Source of the DNA: Parapedobacter sp037190485
GTDB taxonomy: Bacteria; Bacteroidota; Bacteroidia; Sphingobacteriales; Sphingobacteriaceae
DNA length: 64,000 nt
Reading direction: 5' to 3'
NCBI GenBank assembly: GCA_037190485.1
Contig: JBBCJB010000016.1
Location: 1 to 64,000, forward strand
Position 1 is the first letter of the stretch. Each line of letters begins with the position of its first letter. Position numbers and translations under genes: made by a program. Shown piece by piece: positions 45,659 to 53,958 of this stretch. The notes beneath the pieces are model-generated. The model was not told where the DNA came from and did not search any database. It saw nothing but the letters and a program-made list of their open reading frames with translations.

Positions 45659-47260
45659 ATGCAACGACACAAAAGCAAGAAAACAATCACCTGCATATGG
45701 GCACTCCTCGTCATGGGGAGTGCCTTAACGGGGCACGGGCAGGTCACCACCGTGAACATATCCGTCCCTGACAATCCTGTCCAGATTGACCCGATGATAT
45801 ATGGCCAGATGCTGGAAAACGTCAATGACAGCATGATCTACGGCGGCGTCACCGATTTGCGCGGCAATGTACGCGAACACCTCATCCCGCATTTGCGCGA
45901 CTTGCAGATCCCGGTGATGCGTTGGCCCGGTGGCACGGTCATTTATGAATATCATTGGGAAAAAGGGATTGGCCCTCGAGAAAAGCGTCCAACCGTACCG
46001 ACCTTAGCCTGGAACGGTACGGAGAACTACCAGTTTGGCACCGATGAATTCCTGCAATGGTGCCGGGTAGTGGGCACTACGCCTTACATCAACCTCAACA
46101 TGAGCCTCCACCCCGACTATAAGGCCACGATGGCAGACGCCCTCGCATGGATGGAATACGTCAATGGCGACCAAACAACGCCCTACGGACGGTTACGGGC
46201 ACAAAATGGACATATCGATCCGTATGGCGTCACCTACTGGTGCATCGGTAACGAGAATTACCTCGATAGCCGGGCTGCACGCGTGAAGGAAACCGACGTG
46301 GAGTATGCCGCACGGCTTAAGCAATGGGCCACCGCCATCCGAGAGCAGCATCCGAATCTACAGCTGCTTGGTATCGGCCGGTCCATTCCATGGAACCGAA
46401 CCGTCCTGGAAAGCTGTGGCCAACTGGTTGATTTCCTCACCCAACATTACTACGTAAACTCACGCGTCCGCAACGGCGAAATCCAAAGCCCGATTAGTAC
46501 GCTATTCGCCCCAGCAAAGATGGAAGCCCATCTCGCTTTGCTCGGCGAACAACTCCGCGTCATCAATCAACAACTTGGCCGCACCGATCGGCCGATCCGG
46601 CTAAGCGTCGATGAATGGAATAACCGGCATTCGGTCAATGAAGGAGACCGATTCATATTCAGCCGACAAGCTCCCCGCCGACAATTCGACGTGGCCGTGG
46701 TGGCCGGCATGCTCAATGCGTTCATCCGCCAAAGTCCACACGTAGGGATGGCCAACTACATCTTCCCGGTCAATGCACACGGACTTATACGTACCGTTGG
46801 CGATACCGATGCGTATCAAACAGCAATCTATCCCGTTTTCAAGTATTACCGGCAAGCGATGGTGGGCAGCAAACTCCACGCGCAGGTAAACGGCCCTTCG
46901 ATTGCTACTTCCGCCATTGAACCGAACATAGCTGGAGACAGCCATGAGGCCGAATTCACGGTCGACTCGTTGACATACATCGATGCCGCCGCGGTCCTGG
47001 ACAATGCCGGGCACATCCAATTGGCGCTCGTTAACCGCGCGCACGACGCCGGGCATGCCGTTACCATCGCGATTCCCGACGGCTATAGGGCCGAATCGAT
47101 CTGGATGCTTGACCATAACAGCATCAACGCTGCCAACCGTCACGAAAATCGTGGGGAAATCAGCCCCGCCGTCCGCATCGTGAGCGGTCAAGGGAATCAC
47201 GTGACCACCACCATCCCCGCTTGCGGGTTACACATCGTTAAACTCATACGTAAAAAATGA
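45659..47260 (+). CDS. GH51 family alpha-L-arabinofuranosidase, secreted (copy 1)
   Basis: A 533-residue retaining glycosidase removing alpha-L-arabinofuranosyl groups. After a signal peptide (about residue 28, TGHGQ) come the family marks IDPMIYGQMLENVNDSMIYG, VMRWPGGTVIYEYHWEKGIG, FGTDEFLQWCRVVGTTPYIN, the acid/base glutamate in WCIGNEN (Glu199) and the nucleophile in RLSVDEWNNRH (Glu319). The C-terminal beta domain follows. Its stop overlaps the start of the neighbouring, clearly related GH51 gene (ATGA). Many GH51 proteins are cytosolic; this pair has signal peptides, so the sugar is released in the periplasm. Confidence 0.93.
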   Translation: MQRHKSKKTITCIWALLVMGSALTGHGQVTTVNISVPDNPVQIDPMIYGQMLENVNDSMIYGGVTDLRGNVREHLIPHLRDLQIPVMRWPGGTVIYEYHWEKGIGPREKRPTVPTLAWNGTENYQFGTDEFLQWCRVVGTTPYINLNMSLHPDYKATMADALAWMEYVNGDQTTPYGRLRAQNGHIDPYGVTYWCIGNENYLDSRAARVKETDVEYAARLKQWATAIREQHPNLQLLGIGRSIPWNRTVLESCGQLVDFLTQHYYVNSRVRNGEIQSPISTLFAPAKMEAHLALLGEQLRVINQQLGRTDRPIRLSVDEWNNRHSVNEGDRFIFSRQAPRRQFDVAVVAGMLNAFIRQSPHVGMANYIFPVNAHGLIRTVGDTDAYQTAIYPVFKYYRQAMVGSKLHAQVNGPSIATSAIEPNIAGDSHEAEFTVDSLTYIDAAAVLDNAGHIQLALVNRAHDAGHAVTIAIPDGYRAESIWMLDHNSINAANRHENRGEISPAVRIVSGQGNHVTTTIPACGLHIVKLIRKK

Positions 47261-48867
47261 AAAAGCAACTCCTCCCCCTTTGCGTACCGATCGTTGTCCT
47301 GCTATCGGGACTTGCACTGTCTGTCCAAGGCCAGACTCAACGTCAGCAAACGAACGTAACGATCGCTATACCGTCCAGCCCGGTCTCGATAGACCCGATG
47401 ATCTACGGCCAGATGCTGGAAAACGTAAATGACAGCATGATTTACGGTGGCATCGCCGATTTACGGGGCAACGTCCGCGAGCACCTGATCCCGCATTTAC
47501 GCGACCTGCAGATTCCGGTCATGCGCTGGCCCGGTGGAACGGTCATCCATGAATACCGCTGGCGATATGGTGTCGGTCCGAAAGACCTACGACCAACCGT
47601 CAAGAACCACCATTGGAATGGCATCGAGAACTATCGGTTCGGTACCGACGAATTCCTGGAGTGGTGCCGGGATATCGGCACCGAACCGTACATCAACTTC
47701 AACATGGGCAACGACCCTGAGTTCGCGGGCGCACTCTGGGAAGCATTGGAATGGATCGAGTACGTAAACGGCGACGCCGCAACGAATTTTGGCAAGCTCC
47801 GGGCCCACCATGGGCATCCGGCACCCTACAACGTCAACTATTGGTGCATCGGCAATGAAAACTATGGCCCTTGGGGCAAACACAGCATCGAAACCGCTGC
47901 GGTTTACGCGGCCAAGCTCAAGCATTGGGCTTCGGTCATCAAACAGCAATATCCAGACCTCCACTTGCTTGGCATCGGCCATACGCTAGATTGGAACCAA
48001 ACCGTGCTGGATTCGTGCGGCGAGCTGGTGGATTTCCTCACACAACACTATTATGTCACCTCACGAGTCAAAGACGGCGAGCTACAGGACGCTGCCAATA
48101 CGTTGTTCGCACCAGCGCGCATGGAAGCCCATCTAGCCAAATTGGGTGCACAACTGAACACGCTGAACAATCGATTCGGCCGCGCCAACAAGCCGATACG
48201 GCTTAGCGTCGACGAATGGAACAACCGCCATTCGATTAATGAGGGCGAGCAGTTCAAATTCACGCGGCAGTCGCCGCGTCGTCAATTCGATGTGGCCGTG
48301 GTAGGCGGCATGCTCAACGCATTTATCCGGCAGAGTCCACACGTTGGCATGGCCAATTACATCTTTCCGGTCAATGCGCACGGACTCATCCGCACGGTAG
48401 GCAACACCGATGCCTACCGCACACCGATTTACCATGTCTTCGCGCAATACCGCAAGCAAATGGTTGGAAGCAAACTCGGGGTCACCGTCGAGGGACCGTC
48501 GATTGCCACGTCGACCATCAAGCCCACGGTAGACGGAGACGCCAATCGCGATAGCATAACCATCCCCGAAAAGTCACTTCCTTACGTCGACGTTGCCGCC
48601 GTCCGCAACGATGACGGCAATATCTATGTTTCGCTGGTCAACCGCTCGCACGAAAACCCGCATACGGTGGCATTGACCATCCCTATGGGTTATTCGGCCG
48701 AATCCATTTGGTCGTTGGACCATGCGGACGTCAATGTCGCGAATACGGCTGAAGAACGGGATTCCGTTTCACCGAAGACCGCCCAGGCCAAAAGTCGGCG
48801 CGGTAAGGTGAGCACCACCGTCCCTGCCTGTGGCCTTCATATCGTGAAGCTGGTGCGTGTGCACTGA
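47257..48867 (+). CDS. GH51 family alpha-L-arabinofuranosidase, secreted (copy 2)
   Basis: A 536-residue paralogue of the upstream protein, overlapping it by 4 bp (ATGA), which points to translational coupling. Signal peptide to about residue 26 (LSVQGQ). Shared motifs: IDPMIYGQMLENVNDSMIYG, RWPGGTVIHEYRWRYGVGP, FGTDEFLEWCRDIGTEPYIN, WCIGNEN with Glu201 as acid/base and RLSVDEWNNRH with Glu320 as nucleophile. Long stretches are identical to copy 1 around the active site, while the segment near residues 105-125 and the C-terminal domain differ, so the two may prefer different linkages (for example 1,2/1,3 versus 1,5). This is the last gene of the third locus. Confidence 0.93.
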   Translation: MKKQLLPLCVPIVVLLSGLALSVQGQTQRQQTNVTIAIPSSPVSIDPMIYGQMLENVNDSMIYGGIADLRGNVREHLIPHLRDLQIPVMRWPGGTVIHEYRWRYGVGPKDLRPTVKNHHWNGIENYRFGTDEFLEWCRDIGTEPYINFNMGNDPEFAGALWEALEWIEYVNGDAATNFGKLRAHHGHPAPYNVNYWCIGNENYGPWGKHSIETAAVYAAKLKHWASVIKQQYPDLHLLGIGHTLDWNQTVLDSCGELVDFLTQHYYVTSRVKDGELQDAANTLFAPARMEAHLAKLGAQLNTLNNRFGRANKPIRLSVDEWNNRHSINEGEQFKFTRQSPRRQFDVAVVGGMLNAFIRQSPHVGMANYIFPVNAHGLIRTVGNTDAYRTPIYHVFAQYRKQMVGSKLGVTVEGPSIATSTIKPTVDGDANRDSITIPEKSLPYVDVAAVRNDDGNIYVSLVNRSHENPHTVALTIPMGYSAESIWSLDHADVNVANTAEERDSVSPKTAQAKSRRGKVSTTVPACGLHIVKLVRVH

Positions 48868-48884
48868 TTCGCCCTCCCTTGCCT

Positions 48885-49010
48885 ATGGGAATACCTTATA
48901 AAGTGCTGATTTCTCCCGAAGGCGAGATCGGGTACAGGCAGATGGACACGATAGACCCCTTGGCGTTGCGCAAGGAAATCGTTGAACGGATCGACAGGTA
49001 TTGCCCCTGA
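48885..49010 (+). pseudogene. Remnant of a thioredoxin-like (TlpA/redoxin) protein gene, C-terminal end only
   Basis: A short reading frame of 41 codons begins MGIPYKVLISPEGEIGYRQM and ends IVERIDRYCP. The G(I)PxKVLISPEGEI part looks like the cis-Pro and last two strands of a thioredoxin fold, as in TlpA-type disulfide reductases, and the rest like their final helix. The catalytic CxxC half is missing: upstream lies only the end of the GH51 gene. I read it as the leftover of a deleted or replaced gene. It fills part of the 316-bp gap 48868-49183; the remainder holds the atpD promoter and no other gene. A real small protein cannot be excluded. Confidence 0.5.
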
Positions 49011-49084
49011 TCCGGAAAATTGAGGCCGTCCGTGAGCCAGTGCTTGGGTTGCGTGGGATCGGCGAATAATTCTTTGCATTTAAA

Positions 49085-49115
49085 TTTGCTTTTAATTCTT
49101 TTAAACGTATTTTTG
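49085..49115 (+). promoter_or_regulatory. Consensus Bacteroidota promoter of atpD-atpC
   Basis: TTTG at 49085-49088 and TATTTTTG at 49108-49115 match the -33 (TTTG) and -7 (TAnnTTTG) elements exactly, with a 19-bp spacer. Transcription should start near 49122, leaving a leader of about 60 nt before the ATG at 49184. This is the best promoter match in the window and fits a highly expressed gene. Confidence 0.65.
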
Positions 49116-49183
49116 CAGTCCAAAAATAAGGCCTGTATTTCGCCTTTATTAGATTGGTTTATAAAATTTTAGTTCCTGATAAT

Positions 49184-50686
49184 ATGCCCAATATTGGAAA
49201 AATAGCCCAAATCATCGGCCCGGTGGTCGACGTGAGTTTCTCCGAGAACGCCCAGCTCCCTAAAATTTACGATGCGTTGGTAATCGAGAAAGAAAATGGT
49301 CAGCGTGTTGTATTGGAAGTGCAGCAGCACTTAGGTGAAGAGCGCGTGCGGACCATAGCCATGGATGCAACGGAGGGGCTCACCCGCGGATTGAAAGTGG
49401 TCGACACGGGTGCGCCGATTAAAATGCCGGTGGGCGATGCAATCAAAGGGCGTGTGTTCAACGTGGTTGGCGATGCCATCGACGGCATCCAGGACTTGGA
49501 CAAATCGGGCGGGCGTAGCATCCACAATACGCCGCCGAAGTTCGAGGATCTCTCGACCGAAACGGAGGTGCTCTTTACGGGCATCAAGGTGGTCGACCTG
49601 CTCGAACCGTATGCAAAAGGCGGAAAGATCGGTTTGTTCGGTGGTGCGGGTGTAGGAAAAACGGTATTGATCCAGGAACTCATCAATAACATCGCGAAGG
49701 CCTATTCCGGTCTTTCGGTTTTCGCAGGTGTAGGCGAACGTACCCGCGAAGGCAACGACTTGCTCCGCGAGATGTTGGAATCGGGTATCATCAAATACGG
49801 TGAGGAGTTCATGGAGGGCATGGAAAAAGGTGAATGGCCCTTGGAGAAGGTCAATGAAGAGGAATTGAAGGATTCCAAAGCGACGTTTGTGTTTGGCCAG
49901 ATGAACGAGCCCCCGGGGGCTCGTGCACGTGTGGCCCTTTCAGGACTGACCATAGCCGAGTATTTCCGCGATGGCGACGGAGAAGGTGCAGGCCGCGACA
50001 TTTTGTTCTTTATCGACAACATCTTCCGGTTTACCCAAGCGGGGTCTGAAGTGTCGGCGTTATTGGGCCGGATGCCTTCTGCCGTAGGTTACCAACCCAC
50101 GCTGGCCACCGAAATGGGACTCATGCAGGAGCGGATCACATCCACCAAACGCGGATCGATTACATCGGTACAGGCGGTTTACGTACCGGCCGATGACTTG
50201 ACCGATCCCGCGCCGGCGACGACGTTTGCCCACTTGGACGCAACAACGGTGCTTTCACGGAAAATCGCCGAGTTGGGTATCTATCCGGCCGTGGATCCGT
50301 TGGATTCCACTTCGCGGATCTTGAATGCCGCGACATTGGGCGACGAGCACTACAACACGGCCCAACGTGTCAAGGAAATCCTGCAACGCTACAAGGAACT
50401 ACAAGATATCATCGCGATCCTGGGGATGGACGAATTGTCTGAGGAAGACAAATTGGTCGTAGCGCGCGCCCGTCGTGTGCAACGCTTCCTGTCGCAGCCC
50501 TTCCACGTAGCCGAACAATTCACCGGTCTCAAGGGCGTACTGGTCGACATCAAGGATACCATCAAAGGATTTAACATGATCATTGATGGCGAAGTCGACG
50601 AATATCCTGAGGCGGCATTCAACTTGGTCGGTACCATTGAGGATGCCATCGAAAAAGGCAAGAAACTGTTGGCGGAGGCTGTTTGA
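49184..50686 (+). CDS. atpD: ATP synthase F1 subunit beta
   Basis: A 500-residue catalytic subunit of F1-ATPase. Start at 49184 (MPNIGKIAQIIGPVVDVSFS) is the family N-terminus; a TTG 30 bp upstream is ignored. Walker A is GGAGVGKT at 153-160, the GERTREGNDLL motif follows, Walker B is ILFFIDNIFRF, and the signature SALLGRMPSAVGYQPTLATE is intact. The stop overlaps the atpC start (TGATG). In Bacteroidota the beta and epsilon genes often lie apart from the rest of the atp operon, as here, where no other atp gene is found. Confidence 0.98.
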   Translation: MPNIGKIAQIIGPVVDVSFSENAQLPKIYDALVIEKENGQRVVLEVQQHLGEERVRTIAMDATEGLTRGLKVVDTGAPIKMPVGDAIKGRVFNVVGDAIDGIQDLDKSGGRSIHNTPPKFEDLSTETEVLFTGIKVVDLLEPYAKGGKIGLFGGAGVGKTVLIQELINNIAKAYSGLSVFAGVGERTREGNDLLREMLESGIIKYGEEFMEGMEKGEWPLEKVNEEELKDSKATFVFGQMNEPPGARARVALSGLTIAEYFRDGDGEGAGRDILFFIDNIFRFTQAGSEVSALLGRMPSAVGYQPTLATEMGLMQERITSTKRGSITSVQAVYVPADDLTDPAPATTFAHLDATTVLSRKIAELGIYPAVDPLDSTSRILNAATLGDEHYNTAQRVKEILQRYKELQDIIAILGMDELSEEDKLVVARARRVQRFLSQPFHVAEQFTGLKGVLVDIKDTIKGFNMIIDGEVDEYPEAAFNLVGTIEDAIEKGKKLLAEAV

Positions 50687-50934
50687 TGAAACTAACGATT
50701 ATCACGCCCGATAAGCCCGTATTCGAAGGGAATGTCACTTCGGTGACCGTGCCGGGCAGTGCGGGTTCGTTCGAGGTGCTGGAAAACCACGCGCCCATCG
50801 TGTCCACGTTGGAAGATGGCAAGGTGATTATCCGCACCGGCAAGAGCGAGGAGATTATCAACATTATCGGTGGCGTTGTGGAAGTGATTCACAACAACGT
50901 CACTGTGCTTGCCGAGGGGATAACGGAAAAATAG
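50686..50934 (+). CDS. atpC: ATP synthase F1 subunit epsilon (short form)
   Basis: An 82-residue protein, MKLTIITPDKPVFEGNVTSV, with the epsilon N-terminal beta-sandwich (GSAGSFEVLENHAPIVSTLE, then DGKVIIRTG and GGVVEVIHNNVTVLAEG). It ends where the usual C-terminal helical hairpin, about 50 residues, would begin; this short form is known in Bacteroidota and lacks the helices that inhibit ATP hydrolysis in other bacteria. It overlaps the atpD stop by one base and is followed by a strong terminator. Confidence 0.93.
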   Translation: MKLTIITPDKPVFEGNVTSVTVPGSAGSFEVLENHAPIVSTLEDGKVIIRTGKSEEIINIIGGVVEVIHNNVTVLAEGITEK

Positions 50935-50956
50935 CGCCAAGCGAAATAGCAAACAA

Positions 50957-50997
50957 AAAGCCCCTCGGTAAAGCGTCTCCGAGGGGCTTTCTTTTTT
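50957..50997 (+). terminator. Rho-independent terminator after atpC
   Basis: AAAGCCCCTCGG (50957-50968) and CCGAGGGGCTTT (50979-50990) form a perfect 12-bp stem with a 10-nt loop, followed by CTTTTTT. It closes the atpD-atpC unit 22 bp after the stop. Confidence 0.93.
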
Positions 50998-51307
50998 GAT
51001 GACTTTTTCGGTTGAAATCTTGATTTTACGCAGAATTTTGGATGACACCGTAAGTTGACAAGAAGTTGTACTGAATACCGAAATTGGTTTTGGTATATTT
51101 TGTATGAAATAAAATTTTGTTATATTGTTTTTTATTTAATAAAATGATGTTTTGTTTTTCGATTTTAGCAATTTAATTCTTTTTGCAAAAAAATAATTTT
51201 GCTATTGCCAATGATCGATAAACATCATACCTTGATAAAGTCAAACGCAGGTAAGAAAGCCGGGTATTCCGTATGGCGGCAGTTGGGCAAATTTTAGGAA
51301 TGTGAAG
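50998..51307 (+). promoter_or_regulatory. AT-rich leader and promoter region of the ilv operon
   Basis: This 310-bp gap is very AT-rich at 51100-51200. TAATTTTG at 51194-51201 matches the -7 consensus exactly, but no TTTG stands at the right distance (TTTA at 51172-51175, 18 bp away, is the closest). Between it and ilvE lies a 28-codon open frame (51211-51297) beginning MIDKHHTLIK that ends 10 bp before the ilvE start; it has no run of Leu, Ile or Val codons, so an attenuation role is doubtful. AGGA at 51296-51299 is the likely ilvE ribosome binding site. Confidence 0.4.
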
Positions 51308-52198
51308 ATGAACTATTTCGGTAAAAACACGTGGGTCTATGTAGACGGTGAGTTCGTCAAAGCCGGCAGCACCGGGGTGGATTTATTTGGACAATCGTTG
51401 CATTACGGGTATTCGGCCATCGAGGGTATCCGCGCTTACAACACGCACAACGGTACCCGTTTATTCCGGGCTGAACAACATTATGAAAGGCTCCGTGGTT
51501 CATGCGAAACCATTGGCATCCCTTTCCCATGGGAAACGGACGTATTGGTAGACCAGACCTACCGATTGCTGGATCGGAACAACCTGCGGAGCGCCTACAT
51601 CAGGCCATTGGTGACGACCGGCCATAACATGTACCTGACGCCTGCCGAGGACGCTAGCATCGTAATTGCGGCTTGGGAGTGGGGACCATTCCTGGGTACC
51701 GACCTGATCCGTGTGACACTATCGCCCTACCGGCGGCCGAATCCCGCGTCCATACCGCCTGATGTCAAGGTTTCCGGTCAATACGTGGCGTCCATATTGG
51801 CCACCACCGAAGCCACGAAACGGGGGTTCGATGAAGCAATCCTGTTGGACGATCATGGTTACGTAGCGCAGGCATCCAGCAATAATTTGTTTATCGAAAA
51901 GGACACAACCTTGTTTACGCCCGCGCTCGGCGCTGTTTTTCCCGGAATCACCCGGCAAACGGTACTCGACATCGCGCGTGCCCTAAACATCGATGTGGTG
52001 GAGCAGCGAATTTCTCCCGAACAGCTGAAAGACGCAGACAGCGCTTTCCTGACCGGAACGGCAACAGGCATCGTGGGGATTGCGGCCATAGACGACGTCG
52101 TCTTTTCCGAAACCTGGAGCGATACGCTTGGCGCCACCATTCAACGGGCCTACAAGAATCTCACATTGGAAACAGAAAACTATCAAGTGATTATCTGA
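51308..52198 (+). CDS. ilvE: Branched-chain amino acid aminotransferase
   Basis: A 296-residue PLP enzyme catalysing the last step of valine, leucine and isoleucine synthesis. Fold-type IV marks: LHYGYSAIEGIRAYNTHNGT, RLFRAEQHYERL, the PLP lysine Lys154 in PDVKVSGQYVAS, GFDEAILLDDHGYVAQASSN and LTGTATGIVGIAAID. The ATG at 51308 is preferred to a GTG two codons earlier because AGGA is 8 bp upstream. The next gene starts 2 bp after its stop, so ilvE leads the ilvEDBN operon. Confidence 0.95.
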   Translation: MNYFGKNTWVYVDGEFVKAGSTGVDLFGQSLHYGYSAIEGIRAYNTHNGTRLFRAEQHYERLRGSCETIGIPFPWETDVLVDQTYRLLDRNNLRSAYIRPLVTTGHNMYLTPAEDASIVIAAWEWGPFLGTDLIRVTLSPYRRPNPASIPPDVKVSGQYVASILATTEATKRGFDEAILLDDHGYVAQASSNNLFIEKDTTLFTPALGAVFPGITRQTVLDIARALNIDVVEQRISPEQLKDADSAFLTGTATGIVGIAAIDDVVFSETWSDTLGATIQRAYKNLTLETENYQVII

Positions 52199-52200
52199 TC

Positions 52201-53898
52201 ATGTTAACTAAACAAACAACCGAATTGAACAAGTACAGCCGGGTATTGACACAGGACAAAACCCAGCCCGCTGCCCAAGCGATGCTTTACGGCATCGGAT
52301 TGACCGACGACGACATGAAAAAGGCGCAGGTTGGTATCGCCAGCATGGGGTATGATGGCAACACCTGCAACATGCACCTCAACGCATTGGCCGCCGTGGT
52401 CAAGGAGGGCGTATGGCAAAACGACCTCGTCGGATTGGTATTCAATACCATTGGCGTAAGCGATGGCATGAGCAATGGAACCGATGGCATGCGTTACTCG
52501 CTTGTGAGCCGCGACATCATCGCCGATAGCATCGAAGCGATTTGTGGAGGGCAATACTACGATGGTGTGATCGCCATACCAGGTTGCGACAAGAACATGC
52601 CAGGGTCTATCATGGCCATGGGACGACTCAACAGGCCATCCATCATGGTCTATGGGGGCACCATCGCGCCTGGGCATTACAAAGGACAGGATCTCAATAT
52701 CATCTCGTCGTTCGAAGCGCTGGGACAGAAAATAGCGGGCAATCTTTCCGAGGAGGATTTTATCGGTATTGTCAAGAACAGCTGCCCAGGGGCCGGTGCG
52801 TGTGGTGGCATGTATACGGCAAACACGATGGCGGCAGCCATCGAGGCACTGGGCATGAGCTTGCCATACTCGTCATCAAATCCCGCGGTAAGCGAGGAAA
52901 AGCGTGAGGAATGTTTAGCAGCCGGCGAATACATCCGCATCTTACTGGAGCGGGATATCAAACCCTCGGACATCATGACGCGTGAAGCATTTGAAAACGC
53001 GTTACGTGTAATCATCGTTTTGGGCGGCAGTACCAATGCGGTGTTGCATTTCATCGCAATCGGCAAAAGCGTGGGCATCGATATCACGCAAGACGACTTC
53101 CAGCGGATGAGCGACGTGACTCCGGTGCTGGCCGATCTCAAGCCTAGCGGCAAATATTTGATGCAAGATCTGCACAAGTACGGGGGCGTGCCAGCCGTGA
53201 TGAAGTATCTACTGAACGAGGGATTGCTGCATGGACATTGCCTCACGGTGACCGGTAAGACGCTCGCGGAGAACCTGGCAACGGTTATACCGGTCAATGA
53301 ACTAGACCAGCCGATTGTACAACCATGGGATAAGCCGATCAAACCGACCGGACACCTGCAGATCCTGTATGGTAACTTGGCGGAAAAGGGAAGCGTGGCC
53401 AAGATTTCGGGAAAAGAGGGCGAGCGGTTCGAAGGGCCGGCTCGGGTGTTCGATGGCGAAAAGGAGCTGATTGCCGGTATTTCATCCGGGCGGGTAAAGG
53501 CTGGCGATGTGGTGGTCATCCAGAACGAAGGCCCCAAGGGTGCCCCCGGTATGCCGGAAATGTTGAAACCCACGTCGGCGATCATCGGCGCGGGGCTCGG
53601 GAAGAGCGTCGCGCTCATCACCGACGGTCGCTTCAGCGGCGGTACCCATGGCTTCGTGGTCGGGCACATCACTCCCGAAGCCTATGACGGTGGGCTTATC
53701 GGCCTGGTGGAAGACAACGATACCATCATCATCGATGCCGTCAATAACGCCATCACATTGGTCGTAACGGATGAGGTAATCGCCGAGCGCCGCGCACGGT
53801 GGCAAAAACCGACACTGAAGGTTTCGAAAGGTGTCCTTTATAAATATGCCAAGACCGTAGCCGATGCAGCTTCCGGTTGTGTAACGGACGAGTGTTGA
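52201..53898 (+). CDS. ilvD: Dihydroxy-acid dehydratase
   Basis: A 565-residue iron-sulfur enzyme of valine and isoleucine synthesis. Cluster cysteines are Cys56 (GNTCNMH), Cys129 (IPGCDKNMPG) and Cys201 (GAGACGGMYTANTMA). The C-terminal signature ITDGRFSGGTHGFVVGHITP is present. Length is normal for the family. It begins 2 bp after ilvE and ends 60 bp before ilvB. Confidence 0.97.
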   Translation: MLTKQTTELNKYSRVLTQDKTQPAAQAMLYGIGLTDDDMKKAQVGIASMGYDGNTCNMHLNALAAVVKEGVWQNDLVGLVFNTIGVSDGMSNGTDGMRYSLVSRDIIADSIEAICGGQYYDGVIAIPGCDKNMPGSIMAMGRLNRPSIMVYGGTIAPGHYKGQDLNIISSFEALGQKIAGNLSEEDFIGIVKNSCPGAGACGGMYTANTMAAAIEALGMSLPYSSSNPAVSEEKREECLAAGEYIRILLERDIKPSDIMTREAFENALRVIIVLGGSTNAVLHFIAIGKSVGIDITQDDFQRMSDVTPVLADLKPSGKYLMQDLHKYGGVPAVMKYLLNEGLLHGHCLTVTGKTLAENLATVIPVNELDQPIVQPWDKPIKPTGHLQILYGNLAEKGSVAKISGKEGERFEGPARVFDGEKELIAGISSGRVKAGDVVVIQNEGPKGAPGMPEMLKPTSAIIGAGLGKSVALITDGRFSGGTHGFVVGHITPEAYDGGLIGLVEDNDTIIIDAVNNAITLVVTDEVIAERRARWQKPTLKVSKGVLYKYAKTVADAASGCVTDEC

Positions 53899-53958
53899 TG
53901 ACGACGGAAGACCGAAGCGCGGGAACGAAAAAGACAGAAAACCAAAAAAGCGAATGAT

